Assembly (NCBI RefSeq): GCF_004912155.1
Contig: NZ_STGX01000018.1
Location: 17,727-81,726, forward strand
DNA from: Glycomyces paridis
GTDB taxonomy: Bacteria > Actinomycetota > Actinomycetes > Mycobacteriales > Micromonosporaceae
Reading direction: 5' to 3'
Length of the DNA stretch: 64,000 nt
Under the pieces are notes generated by a model, which was not told where the DNA came from, made no database searches, and saw only the letters and a list, made by a program, of their open reading frames with translations. A program made the translations under genes and the position numbers. Below, piece after piece: positions 24,946 to 33,748 of the stretch; the stretch's first letter is position 1; every line of letters starts with the position of its first letter.

Positions 24946-27900
24946 GCTAGCTCCCTGTTCAGCTCGGTCAGTAGGTCGAGGGGTTCTCGGTCGGGGTAGG
25001 CCTGCCTCATCGCCTTCTTGAAGCCTCGGCCTCCTCCTCGTTCACGGAACGGTTCCTCGTTCATGAGCTTGGCCTCGATGCCGATGTCACTTGCTACGAC
25101 CTCGCAGATTCGTTCCAGCCACCACATCTGGTCTTCGGTGAAGGTCACCTTCGCCTGCTCCTGGCGGAGCAGCCAGCCCGCGAAGCGTTCCCGCACCACT
25201 TCTTGGTACGGCTTCAGTTCTGTGTCCTCGCCGAGTTCGTACCTGATCAGCGTGATCAAGTCCGGGATTCCTGCGCCCCGCCCCGGGTGCTCGGCGGCCT
25301 TGCCGAGTCGCTCGTAGCAGAGCCACAGGTGCTCGGGGGTCCATGCCCGCTGCGGCCGACCGATCATAGCGGCCAGCGCCTCAAGCTCCGCATACACCTC
25401 ACTGGGTGTCATGCGGCCCGGGTGGTTCATGGCAATCTCGATGGCGGTGATCTGGTCGCGGTTGTCTTCGAGGAACTGGTGCCAGCTCGCGACGATCTCC
25501 TGCGATCGCTCTTCGGCGGTCAGGGTCTCGATGCCCAGGACTTCGACGTCTGTCAGGTCGTCGACCACGTAGTCCTTGTCGCGGCGGATGTCGATGATCT
25601 CGCGGCGCAGTTTCGGGTTGGTGGTCAGCGGTTCGATGGCCTTGACGATGAGTTCGCGGGCGGCGCGTTCGGCTGCCTTTTCGTCTCCGCCCTCGAACCG
25701 GACGGCCTCCTTGGCCCGCTCCTGGGCGTCGGCGTCGGTCGCGGCCACGATGCCGCTCGCGATGCGGTTGAGGCTCCATCCTCCCGAGGTGTGTTCAAGG
25801 AGGCGGCGCTCGTCGTCGGTAAGCTGCTGTTCGAGGCGCGCGAGGCGTCCGGCGAGCATTTCAGCCTGGTCGAGGTCAATGGACTTCGTGGCGGTGCGTT
25901 CAAGGAGCTTCTTCAGCGAGACCTGCTTGGGTCCCGCGGGGACGAGTGGTTTGGCGTCGTTGAGCGGGTGGTCGGTGACGCCGACGGCGTCGATGAGGAG
26001 GAACTTGCTCTTGCGCACGGTGTCGTCAGCGCCGGGCGTGACCTCTTGGAGCTCGACGGGGTTGATGGTGCGGGCACCGCGGCCCTTCATCTGCTCGAAC
26101 TGCACGGCGCTGGCGGTGGTGCGCATGAAGATCACGCATTCGAGGGCCCGGATGTCGGTGCCAGTGGCGATCATGTCCACGGTGCAGGCGATGCGGAGCG
26201 TCGGCGAGGTCCGGAAATCGCGGATGAGCTGGTTCGGGTCCTCCCCCGCCTGCCGGGTCTTGTAAGTGATCTTCTTCGCGAAGTCGTCGCCGCGCTCGAA
26301 CACCTCCTTGGCCTGGGCGATGACGGAGTCGGCGTGCGGGTCGCTGACGGCGAAGATCAGGGTCTTGGGCACCTCGGCGCGGCCGGGGAACCATTCGCGC
26401 CAGTGGTCGCGGTAGTAGGTGAGGACCTGCCGGATCTCGTCGACGCTCTCGGCTTTGCGTCCCACCTGGTTCGTCGTGTAGGTGTAGTCGTCTTCGAGCT
26501 GCTCGTACCGGCGGTGCCTGGTGGCGCGGTCGCGCACTTCGACGGTCTCGCCGGCGTCGATGGTGGCCTGGCCGTCGCGGCGGAGGCTGGTGCGCAGTTT
26601 GAGGATGTCGAAGTCGACGTTCACGCCGTCGGCCACGGACTGAGGGTAGGTGTACTCGCTGACGAGGTTCTTGGAGAAGAAACCGAGGGTCTGCATTGTC
26701 GGGGTGGCGGTGAGGCCGACGAGGTGGGCGTCGAAGTATTCGAGCACGCCGCGCCACAGACCGTAGATCGAGCGGTGGCACTCGTCGACGATGATCAGGT
26801 CGAACGACTCGATCGGCACGGCAGGGTTGTATCCGATCTCGACCGGCTTGTCCCGCTCGTAGGCGTCTTCGCGCTCGTCGGCGTCGAGGCTGTCTTCGAG
26901 GTGCTCGCCGCGCAGGAGCGCGTACATGCGCTGGATCGTGCAAATGACCACCGAGGAGGTCTCCTGCAATCCGGCCGGCCCGAGCCGGTCGATGCCGTAA
27001 AGGTCTTCGAGCCTGCGCCCGTCGTCGGGCGCGATGTAGTGGTTGAACTCGAACTCGGCTTGACGCCCGAGGTTGTTGCGGTCCACGAGGAACAGCACGC
27101 GGCGGGCGCGGGCGAATTTGAGCAGCCGGTACGTCTCCGCCGCCCCCATGTAGGTCTTGCCGGCGCCGGTCGCCATCTGGATGAGCGCCTTGGGCTTGTC
27201 GGCGGCGAGGGAGCGTTCGAGGCCGTGGATCGCGTCGATCTGGGCTGGCCGGAAACCGCCTTCGTCGAGGCCGGGCAGGGCGCGGAGCGCGGCCCGGAAG
27301 GTCGGCGCCTCGGGATGCTCGCCGGCCTCGCGCATCCAGCGCGCGACGGTCTCGGGCTTGTGGAACGCGAACACCTCGCGGGAGCGAGGGTCCGGGTCGA
27401 GGTGATTGACGAACAAGGTTTCGGCGCCTGTGGTCGCGTACCGGAAGGTGAAGGGCTCGTCGCGGTTCCAGGCGGCGAGCGAGTAATCGCGATGGACGCC
27501 GCGCGCGTAGCGGTCGTTCTGCGCCACGGCCGCCGTCAGCGACTCGCCTTCGCGCTTGGCCTCGATGACACCGACGATCGAGCCGTTCACGTAGAGCACA
27601 TAATCGGCGCGGCCGTTGGCGAGCGGGAACTCGCGGACCGCGACCCCTGTGCCCGCGTCCGGGTTGAGGTCGGCGAAGTCCTGGAGCACCCAGCCGGCGG
27701 CCTTCAGGAACTTGTCGATCTCGCGTCGGGACTCGACCTCGTTGCGGGGGCGCTCCCGTCGCAGCCGGTGGACGATGTTGTCTCGGGCGCGCACGTCGGG
27801 CTTGGCCGGGTTCGCCTTGGCCTGGGCGTAGGCGTGCTCGTGCTGAGTGCTCAGCCGGGCGACCTGTTCGCTCAGGGCTTCGAGCTGCCGCCGCATCTCG

Positions 27901-28520
27901 TCCTGGACCTGGACGGCGGAGGCCATGCGGTTCTCGGCCCGTTCCCGGGCGAGTCGCTCGGCTTCGATGCGGTCGGCGGACTCGCCGAGCCGGGTCTCCG
28001 CCTCGGTGAGGGTGTCGCGGAAGCTCAGGATCATCTCGGCGACCTCGTCGGAGGCCGAGGAGGGTTCGCGGACGAAGGGGCTGTGCGGCGAGGGCGGGAC
28101 GAACGCCTCGGCGGTCCGCTTGTTCTGGATCGCATCGTGGTACCAGAGGCCGAGCTTGTGGCAGACCTGGACCGCTTGGAGGGCGCGTTTCACCTCGAAG
28201 ACGTGCTCGTGCACGACTTCGTTCCGTTCGACGCGGAGGAAGTGGAAGTCGCGTTCGATCTCGGGGAGGAGCGCCCCGAACCTGGCGAGTTCGCGGATGC
28301 GGTCGATCTGGTGGCCACCGGGGACGCGCAGGCCGAACCGCATGACCAGGATCTCGGCCAGGGTGTCGCCGAACTTGCCCGACTGGGTGAGGGACACGTT
28401 GGGGTGCTCATAGACCGTCGCTTCGGCCTGTGCCCCATAGAGGGCGAGGAGTTCGGACAGCGGGAAGAGGCGGCCGAAGTTCGGTGAGCGGCGGGCCAGA
28501 TCGGCGAGCTTGGCGTCCAC
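24942..28520 (-). CDS. hsdR: Type I restriction endonuclease subunit
   Basis: A 1192-residue EcoEI-like restriction/translocase subunit. A coiled, helical N-terminal region precedes a PD-(D/E)xK nuclease (GVIEAK, Glu320, Lys322), then an SF2 motor with Walker A ATGAGKT (Lys455) and DECH (Asp579-His582), and the EcoEI-type C-terminal domain that binds the methylase core. GTG 28520 follows AAAGGA by 5 nt and was preferred over an in-frame GTG 15 nt earlier. It translocates and cuts unmodified DNA. It is divergent from a DUF5753 regulator gene. Confidence 0.93.
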   Translation of the reverse strand: MDAKLADLARRSPNFGRLFPLSELLALYGAQAEATVYEHPNVSLTQSGKFGDTLAEILVMRFGLRVPGGHQIDRIRELARFGALLPEIERDFHFLRVERNEVVHEHVFEVKRALQAVQVCHKLGLWYHDAIQNKRTAEAFVPPSPHSPFVREPSSASDEVAEMILSFRDTLTEAETRLGESADRIEAERLARERAENRMASAVQVQDEMRRQLEALSEQVARLSTQHEHAYAQAKANPAKPDVRARDNIVHRLRRERPRNEVESRREIDKFLKAAGWVLQDFADLNPDAGTGVAVREFPLANGRADYVLYVNGSIVGVIEAKREGESLTAAVAQNDRYARGVHRDYSLAAWNRDEPFTFRYATTGAETLFVNHLDPDPRSREVFAFHKPETVARWMREAGEHPEAPTFRAALRALPGLDEGGFRPAQIDAIHGLERSLAADKPKALIQMATGAGKTYMGAAETYRLLKFARARRVLFLVDRNNLGRQAEFEFNHYIAPDDGRRLEDLYGIDRLGPAGLQETSSVVICTIQRMYALLRGEHLEDSLDADEREDAYERDKPVEIGYNPAVPIESFDLIIVDECHRSIYGLWRGVLEYFDAHLVGLTATPTMQTLGFFSKNLVSEYTYPQSVADGVNVDFDILKLRTSLRRDGQATIDAGETVEVRDRATRHRRYEQLEDDYTYTTNQVGRKAESVDEIRQVLTYYRDHWREWFPGRAEVPKTLIFAVSDPHADSVIAQAKEVFERGDDFAKKITYKTRQAGEDPNQLIRDFRTSPTLRIACTVDMIATGTDIRALECVIFMRTTASAVQFEQMKGRGARTINPVELQEVTPGADDTVRKSKFLLIDAVGVTDHPLNDAKPLVPAGPKQVSLKKLLERTATKSIDLDQAEMLAGRLARLEQQLTDDERRLLEHTSGGWSLNRIASGIVAATDADAQERAKEAVRFEGGDEKAAERAARELIVKAIEPLTTNPKLRREIIDIRRDKDYVVDDLTDVEVLGIETLTAEERSQEIVASWHQFLEDNRDQITAIEIAMNHPGRMTPSEVYAELEALAAMIGRPQRAWTPEHLWLCYERLGKAAEHPGRGAGIPDLITLIRYELGEDTELKPYQEVVRERFAGWLLRQEQAKVTFTEDQMWWLERICEVVASDIGIEAKLMNEEPFRERGGGRGFKKAMRQAYPDREPLDLLTELNRELA

Positions 28521-28679
28521 GTTCGTCCTTTCCACTTTGAGGAGTGCAGCCGATCAGGATAACCGATCTGGCGCGGGTTCGGGGTACTGAATTTCTCGCG
28601 CCGGGAACCCGATCAAGTGGCAGTCATCACCACGAGCGGGCCTTCGTATCTCCAACCAGTGCAAGCGATCTCGATCCAA

Positions 28680-28693
28680 GTCGGATATCCGAC
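28680..28693. promoter_or_regulatory. Perfect palindrome between hsdR and the DUF5753 gene
   Basis: GTCGGATATCCGAC is a perfect 14-bp inverted repeat, followed by a second CCGACAC. It lies about 35 bp before the -35 of the DUF5753 gene and in the hsdR upstream region. It could be an operator for the adjacent helix-turn-helix protein; no binding evidence exists. Confidence 0.35.
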
Positions 28694-28727
28694 ACATTCC
28701 GACACGCGTACGGCGCCATGGGCGATC

Positions 28728-28757
28728 TTGTAACGACCTTCTCACCCTATCTACAAT
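28728..28757 (+). promoter_or_regulatory. Promoter of the DUF5753/DUF397 pair
   Basis: TTGTAA (28728-28733) and TACAAT (28752-28757) are 18 bp apart, the best sigma-70-like match near these genes. The -10 ends 8 bp before ATG 28766, so the mRNA is probably leaderless. Confidence 0.6.
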
Positions 28758-28765
28758 TCCTCCAC

Positions 28766-29614
28766 ATGACGGAAAGCGACGAAGAGACTCCCGGTCCGCC
28801 CCCGCTCATGGAACTGGCCCGTCAACTCATCTCAGAGCGGACCCGGCCGAGGGAGTACCACCCTCGCGGCTACGACAAGACCGAGATCCCGCGCGACATC
28901 TGCTCGGCGAAGACCCTGGGTCGCTTGGAGTCCGGTCGGTATCGTGGAGTCAAGCTCGGTACGGTGCTCGCGCTGGCGAACTTCTACCGGACTCCTCCCC
29001 CACTCACGGACCACATGGCGAACCTCGTGAAGGCGGCCAGAGCGAATGACTGGTGCCGCGAGTACGCGAGCGCTCTGGACGACAACGGCTGGTTCTACCA
29101 GCAGTGCGAGGACAATGCCTCCTACCTGGCGTTCCACTCGTTCTCTCTGATTCCCTCTCTTATCCAGGGCCCCGCCTACTATCGGCTGATCAGAGGCACT
29201 ACGAAGGTCAATATCGGAGAGGATCCCGACTGGGATGGGCGTCTTGAGTTCCGCATGGAGCGGCGTGAGCGCTGGATTGAATCGGAACGTCCGGCACTCG
29301 TCATCATGGGCGAAGCCACACTGACCCTCGATCTCGGCCCAGAGAAGGCCGAGATCATCGCCGACCTCCGCAAGATCGCTGCCATGCCGTTCGCCGACGT
29401 CCGCGTGATCCCTTTCTCAGCCGGACTCTATGAATTGCAGCGGTGGGGCCTCAATTTGATGGAGTACGACGGCGGCGAGGAGACCGTGATCCATGTTGAG
29501 TCTCCACGGGGTTCGGGGTTCGTCTCTGCGGACTCGACGCGAGGTAAGTTCTTCACCGGTGGCCTCAAGGTGGCTTCAGGCCACTCGATCGAACTGGAGG
29601 ACTTCCTGAAATGA
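28766..29614 (+). CDS. DUF5753 helix-turn-helix regulator
   Basis: A 282-residue protein with an N-terminal XRE-like helix-turn-helix region (about 15-80, containing TLGRLESGRYRGVKLGTVLALANFY) and a C-terminal DUF5753 domain (about 100-280, RMERRERWIESERPALVIMGEATL). This pairing is very abundant in actinomycetes, nearly always next to a DUF397 gene, and is thought to form regulator/partner modules; a few are linked to differentiation. The start was set at ATG 28766 because the promoter -10 is 8 bp upstream. It overlaps the DUF397 gene by ATGA. Confidence 0.85.
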   Translation: MTESDEETPGPPPLMELARQLISERTRPREYHPRGYDKTEIPRDICSAKTLGRLESGRYRGVKLGTVLALANFYRTPPPLTDHMANLVKAARANDWCREYASALDDNGWFYQQCEDNASYLAFHSFSLIPSLIQGPAYYRLIRGTTKVNIGEDPDWDGRLEFRMERRERWIESERPALVIMGEATLTLDLGPEKAEIIADLRKIAAMPFADVRVIPFSAGLYELQRWGLNLMEYDGGEETVIHVESPRGSGFVSADSTRGKFFTGGLKVASGHSIELEDFLK

Positions 29615-29808
29615 CCGGAATCGGGCCGTGGCGCAAGTCCAGCCGCAGCGGCAACAACCAGGACAACCAATGCGTTGAAGTCCGCCTCAACGGCGAGACC
29701 CCGCAGGTGTCCGACAGCAAACTGGCCGATGATCGCCCCATCCTCACGATCAGCGCAGGCAGCTACCGCGGCCTATTGGCGTGGGTGAAGGACGCCCCGG
29801 AACAGTAG
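29611..29808 (+). CDS. DUF397 small protein
   Basis: A 65-residue DUF397 protein with the usual WRKSSRS start, the CVEVRL strand and a VSDSK motif. It is the standard partner of the upstream DUF5753 regulator and is translationally coupled to it (ATGA). Biochemical role not established. Confidence 0.9.
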   Translation: MTGIGPWRKSSRSGNNQDNQCVEVRLNGETPQVSDSKLADDRPILTISAGSYRGLLAWVKDAPEQ

Positions 29809-29938
29809 TGACCGAGACGGCCCTGCGTGGAGGCAAGAGCGCCGTCGTTCACCAAGAACCAGCACCATCGAGCGATTCGGCGGCGGGGACCACTGTCCGC
29901 CGCCGATCGCATCCCCGACAGAAAACAGAAGGACCTAT

Positions 29939-30220
29939 ATGAGCGAGCAGATTCGAGAGCATCTCCTCAAGGGGCGGTTCGACATCGACGCCGCCCGCTG
30001 GGTCCAGCCCGACTCCGATGACGGCACCCCCGGCGAGCTTGAGATCGGCTTCGCCGCAGACGGCCTCGTGGCCATGCGCCGCGCCGACGCCCCTGGCGGC
30101 ACGATCCTGATCTACACCCCCGAGGAGTGGGAGGCGTTCGTCGGCGGCGTCCGGGACGGCGAGCTCGACCTCAGCGTGCTCGTCGAAGATGCCCAGCGCG
30201 CCGGGCCCGGCCAGGAATAA
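29939..30220 (+). CDS. DUF397-like small protein
   Basis: A 93-residue acidic protein starting at an ATG after GAAGGA. Residues about 45-80 (VAMRRADAPGGTILIYTPEE and following EAFVGGVRDGELDL) match the second half of DUF397 proteins, but the N-terminal WxKSS motif is missing. It follows the DUF5753/DUF397 pair by 130 bp, a gap holding an 8-bp GGCGGCGG/CCGCCGCC hairpin without U tract. Probably a diverged second partner. Confidence 0.6.
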   Translation: MSEQIREHLLKGRFDIDAARWVQPDSDDGTPGELEIGFAADGLVAMRRADAPGGTILIYTPEEWEAFVGGVRDGELDLSVLVEDAQRAGPGQE

Positions 30221-30448
30221 TCGCTCCACTCGACCGATTCCCACGCGTTCGTCGGGACATTCTTTGCGGACAAAACAGCCGGTCCGTTCTGTCCACCCCA
30301 TTTGTGAATCCGGCAAGTCCGACGAACTCGCTCGCCAGAATCAATCCTTGTCCGTGTGTTTGCGCTGCTCTTAAGCTTGTCGCATTGGAACACCACAAAT
30401 GGTGTCCATCCATTAGCGACTAATCGTCGGCTTCGAGGAGCGTGCGGG

Positions 30449-30778
30449 ATGACACGAAGCGAGCGGCCACCGCTTGAGCCCGGACGCGTGTACGGCGAGA
30501 TCCTGAACGCCGCGGGCACGACCTTCGTCCTCCGCGCCAGCGCCGGCGGCCACCGTGTCGCCGTTCGCCTGCATCACGACGAGGGCCCGGAGATCGCGGT
30601 GGTCTGCTGGCCGCTGGAACCGTCTCGGCGGCTCATCCGGTGGCAAGGGCGCCTCTGGTCGTCGAACCCGGCCGAGTGGAAGCATGAGATCAAAGTTCTG
30701 GTCTTCGCGGCGATCGATGAGCGGTTTGAAGTCGCTCGCGACCGGGACGGGTTCCGCGGCGAGAGGGTCTGGCCGTGA
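30449..30778 (+). CDS. Small protein of unknown function
   Basis: A 109-residue protein with no recognised family. It starts at ATG after CGAGGAG. It is rich in Arg, Trp and Val and predicted mostly beta (TFVLRASAGGHRVAVRLHHD; IAVVCWPLEPSRRLIRWQGR). No signal or membrane segment. Its stop overlaps the next start (GTGA), so the two are translated together. Confidence 0.6.
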   Translation: MTRSERPPLEPGRVYGEILNAAGTTFVLRASAGGHRVAVRLHHDEGPEIAVVCWPLEPSRRLIRWQGRLWSSNPAEWKHEIKVLVFAAIDERFEVARDRDGFRGERVWP

Positions 30779-31227
30779 GCGAGTTCGCCGATCTCCTGTC
30801 GCGCAGCGCATTCGCGCTTCGACTTCCGCAACTCATGGGCTCCGCCGTCGATGGTGGCGACAGCGGATCCGGGGACGGCGGCCACGGCGCGCCGTCCGCT
30901 CCCCCTGACGCGGCCGCGGCGGCCGAGGTGACGGTTCCCATCGCCGCCGCGGCCGCGTCGAACCAGCCAAACGTCGGGTATCGGGCCGTCGTCTTCGAGA
31001 AGCCTCACTCCGACACCGTCGACGGCCCGGACTTGGTGGGGTCCCGGCGTCGCGTCACGGTGTCCTGCCGCCTCTGCCCGAGCGTCGTCCGTCTCCTCGC
31101 CTCCGGGTACGGGGAGATGGCGCGCCGGGCAGAGGCGGCAGGGTGGCAGTACACGCCGGGCCGTCACCTCCACGACCGCGCCTGGTGTCCCCGCTGCCGC
31201 CCGAACGCCGAAAAGGCCGTCGATTGA
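30775..31227 (+). CDS. Small protein with C-terminal Cys pairs
   Basis: A 150-residue protein of no recognised family. An Ala/Gly-rich linker (about 25-65) leads to a C-terminal part with CRLC and WCPRC pairs about 45 residues apart, which could hold one zinc. It overlaps both neighbours by 4 nt or less, as part of a run of three small genes at 30,449-31,562. Confidence 0.55.
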   Translation: MSEFADLLSRSAFALRLPQLMGSAVDGGDSGSGDGGHGAPSAPPDAAAAAEVTVPIAAAAASNQPNVGYRAVVFEKPHSDTVDGPDLVGSRRRVTVSCRLCPSVVRLLASGYGEMARRAEAAGWQYTPGRHLHDRAWCPRCRPNAEKAVD

Positions 31228-31562
31228 ACGCTCGACACGATCGCCTTCCGGCGGGGCCGGCCGCCGCCGCCAGCACTGCTGACCCGCAGCGGCGGCCGGT
31301 CCGTTCCTCTTGCATGGTGACGCTGGGGTGCATCGATGTCGACGGTCTGGCTGTCGACCTGGTCTGGTCGAGGCTCTCCGATACGGTCCTCGCGGATTTC
31401 CGCGAGGTCGAGCCGCGGCGGATCGGCACCGCGGTCTTCGGGCGAGCCGAGCCGGCGTTCATAGCGCAGCCCGATCACCTGGACTGGCTCGGGTACGAGA
31501 ACCGGGCCGATCGGATTCTCGATGCGGCGATCGGGTTGTTCGAGGCGCGATCCGAGTTGTAG
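31224..31562 (+). CDS. Small protein of unknown function
   Basis: Open frame of 112 codons from TTG 31224, which overlaps the upstream stop (TTGA) and has AAAAGG 8 nt upstream; ATG 31314 is an alternative start giving 82 residues. The C-terminal 80 residues (LGCIDVDGLAVDLVWSRLSD and onwards) look like a folded acidic domain; the N-terminal part is low-complexity. No family recognised. Ends 6 bp before the convergent AIPR gene. Confidence 0.5.
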   Translation: MNARHDRLPAGPAAAASTADPQRRPVRSSCMVTLGCIDVDGLAVDLVWSRLSDTVLADFREVEPRRIGTAVFGRAEPAFIAQPDHLDWLGYENRADRILDAAIGLFEARSEL

Positions 31563-31568
31563 GCCGTG

Positions 31569-33662
31569 TCAGGAGTTGTCGAGGTCCTTGCGGATCTGGT
31601 CGGCGATGTCGACGAGGGAACCCCGTTCGGCGACGAACCAGTAGAGAGTGCCCTGCACCGCGGACCGCTTCTTGCCGGTCGCCTCGAACCAGATCTTGTC
31701 GACCAGGCCGGTGGCGGCGTAGGTCTGGCCGTCGTACTCCCATTTGAGCGCCTTGGACTTCGCGTGTTCCCAGGTGGCGAAGCGTCGGGTCGGGTCGGCG
31801 CTGAGCCAGTGGTTCAACAGCTTTGCCTCGCGGTCGCTGCGGGCCCGGAAGTCGAGCCTCGTACCCGGTTCGATGGCTTCGTAGCTGTAGATGGTACGGA
31901 CGGCGTTCTCGTTCTTCGGCTTCGCGACATTGCCGAGGTATTCGGCGGGGAGGACGGGGGCGGGCGCATCGGTGGAGAGGTACGCGGAGGCGGCTCGGGC
32001 CAGGTCGCGGCATTTCTGGTAGTTGTTGGCGAGCGAGGCCGGGAAGTAGTTGCCGTATTCGCGGTCGGCCTCGTCGATCATGAAGTCCAGGGCGCGGTCG
32101 GTGGTGTCGCGGACTCGCGGCAGGACGTCGCGCTCCCAGTTCTTGTCGGGGTTCTCAATGCGTTCGTCGAGGAGCGCCCGCAGCGCAACGTGGATCACCA
32201 GGTATCCGAGGTTCGTCGCGAAACCCCGACCCCGCTTCTCCAGGTTGGCCTTGCGCTCCTCGATCCTGCGGCTCGCCAGCCGGTAGAGGCGAACGGTGCG
32301 CCAGATTCGGATCTCCTTGATGCGCGAGGGGAAGAGTTGGTTGTACCGGCCGCCGTCCTCGCGCTGCCAGAGCTTGTTCGGGTCCAGGTGAGCGTCGACG
32401 ACGATGTCGGTGTCGCGGGCACCGGCGGCGAGGGCGATCGTGGCGTCCTCGATGGTGAAGCCCTTCTCGGGGTCGAGGTCGCGGTGGTCGCCTCGTTTGA
32501 TGATGTAGTTGAGTTCCAGGGACTTGAAGTCGTCGCGGAGGCGGCGCTGCGTCTGGTCCTGGGCGGCGAAGTCGCGGAGGTCGACGGCGTTCTGGGTGTT
32601 GTTGGTCTCGGTGACGCGCTCGGCGAAGCGGTCGTCTTCGAGCTGGATCGCGCGGATCCAGACCATGGCGGTGCCGGCGTTCTCCGGGTTCGCCTGGACG
32701 GCTTTCCAGATGGTCGAGACGGTCTGGGCGCCGTTGACGACGGAGGCGCCTTCGAGCAGGAGGTCGGCGGGGCCGGAGTTGCGGAGAGCACCGTGCCCGG
32801 AGCGTTCGATCTTGTTGCACAGCACGGTGATGCCGTTGTTGAAGTACCAGAAGTTCTCCGGCTCGGAGTCGAGGGTGCGCTGGATGCCGGCATTGACGGC
32901 GCTCCCCGGGAGGGCGTCACGAAGGTTCTTGTCGAACAGCCGGTCCCCGTGCTCTCCGTACCAAGTCGCAATCTCGTCGGCGGAAGCGCAGCCGTAGTAG
33001 GCGAGGTGGGGGTGGTCGACGCGGGCGCTGTTCTCCATGCGGATCTTGAGGTCGACGGGGCGGCTGTGGATGCCGTCGACGACGAGACGGTGGATGTCGG
33101 GCAGGCGGAGGAAGGAGATTCGGGCGCAGTCGTGGACGGCGTTGAGTTCGGCGACGGTGTCGGCGATCGGGCGGGCTGCCTTGGCGTCGATGTTCGAATC
33201 GCCCATGAGGACGAACGCCACGGTGACCTTGAAGCGCGGTTCATTGACCACGGACTCGACGAATTCACGTAGTTCCTGGTAGCGGGAGTTGAAGACCTCG
33301 TGGCGGTGCTCAGTGATGAGCCGGAGTCCCTCGTTGAGCTTCGCGGCGGCGTCGAGCGTGAGGCTGGCCTTCCCCTGCTCACTCCATTTTGCTTGGACGA
33401 GGTAGAGGTGGGCAGCATCGATGTCGAAGGCAATGGCGTCGATGCCGTTGTCGTCCTGGCCGTCGATGACGCTCATGGCGGCGTCAGTCTCCGAGCACTC
33501 GGTGAGGTACTGGACGGCGAGGGCGGCGAGGGACCGGCTACGGCGGGATTCGTCGCGGCGCGGTTCGGGGAAGTGCGCGACGTCGTCGAGGCCGATGTGG
33601 GGGCCGAGTTTCGCATCGAGATAACGACGGATGTGGTCGACGTGGATCTGGTTGACCGCCAT
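31569..33662 (-). CDS. AIPR family abortive-infection protein (copy 2)
   Basis: A 697-residue AIPR protein colinear with copy 1 at 19.8-21.9 kb. Shared blocks include DDNGIDAIAFD, FWYFNNGITVL, VNGAQTVSTIW and the C-terminal ATWEHAKSKALKWEYDGQTY. AIPR proteins are linked to abortive phage resistance and share an Mrr-like N-terminal core. ATG 33662 follows CTGGAGGAC. A promoter 37 bp upstream is repeated with a truncated start at 44.7 kb. It lies directly downstream of jetD on the same strand but has its own promoter. Confidence 0.85.
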   Translation of the reverse strand: MAVNQIHVDHIRRYLDAKLGPHIGLDDVAHFPEPRRDESRRSRSLAALAVQYLTECSETDAAMSVIDGQDDNGIDAIAFDIDAAHLYLVQAKWSEQGKASLTLDAAAKLNEGLRLITEHRHEVFNSRYQELREFVESVVNEPRFKVTVAFVLMGDSNIDAKAARPIADTVAELNAVHDCARISFLRLPDIHRLVVDGIHSRPVDLKIRMENSARVDHPHLAYYGCASADEIATWYGEHGDRLFDKNLRDALPGSAVNAGIQRTLDSEPENFWYFNNGITVLCNKIERSGHGALRNSGPADLLLEGASVVNGAQTVSTIWKAVQANPENAGTAMVWIRAIQLEDDRFAERVTETNNTQNAVDLRDFAAQDQTQRRLRDDFKSLELNYIIKRGDHRDLDPEKGFTIEDATIALAAGARDTDIVVDAHLDPNKLWQREDGGRYNQLFPSRIKEIRIWRTVRLYRLASRRIEERKANLEKRGRGFATNLGYLVIHVALRALLDERIENPDKNWERDVLPRVRDTTDRALDFMIDEADREYGNYFPASLANNYQKCRDLARAASAYLSTDAPAPVLPAEYLGNVAKPKNENAVRTIYSYEAIEPGTRLDFRARSDREAKLLNHWLSADPTRRFATWEHAKSKALKWEYDGQTYAATGLVDKIWFEATGKKRSAVQGTLYWFVAERGSLVDIADQIRKDLDNS

Positions 33663-33698
33663 GGGAGTCCTCCAGGGACGAGGGGTGCGGGATCTCGT

Positions 33699-33726
33699 AT
33701 CGTAGCAACTCCGTGACGATCCGCAA
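33699..33726 (-). promoter_or_regulatory. Promoter of AIPR copy 2
   Basis: TTGCGG (33721-33726) and TACGAT (33699-33704) are 16 bp apart on the minus strand, 37 bp before ATG 33662. The same elements with equal spacing recur at 44,745-44,772. Confidence 0.55.
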
Positions 33727-33748
33727 TCCCCCGAATGAGGCGGTCAGG

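Noticed and set aside
25203..28487. 1094-codon frame on the plus strand opposite hsdR
   Set aside because: Such long antisense frames are expected opposite high-GC genes; the composition is Gly/Val/Asp-rich without domain motifs, while hsdR is certain.
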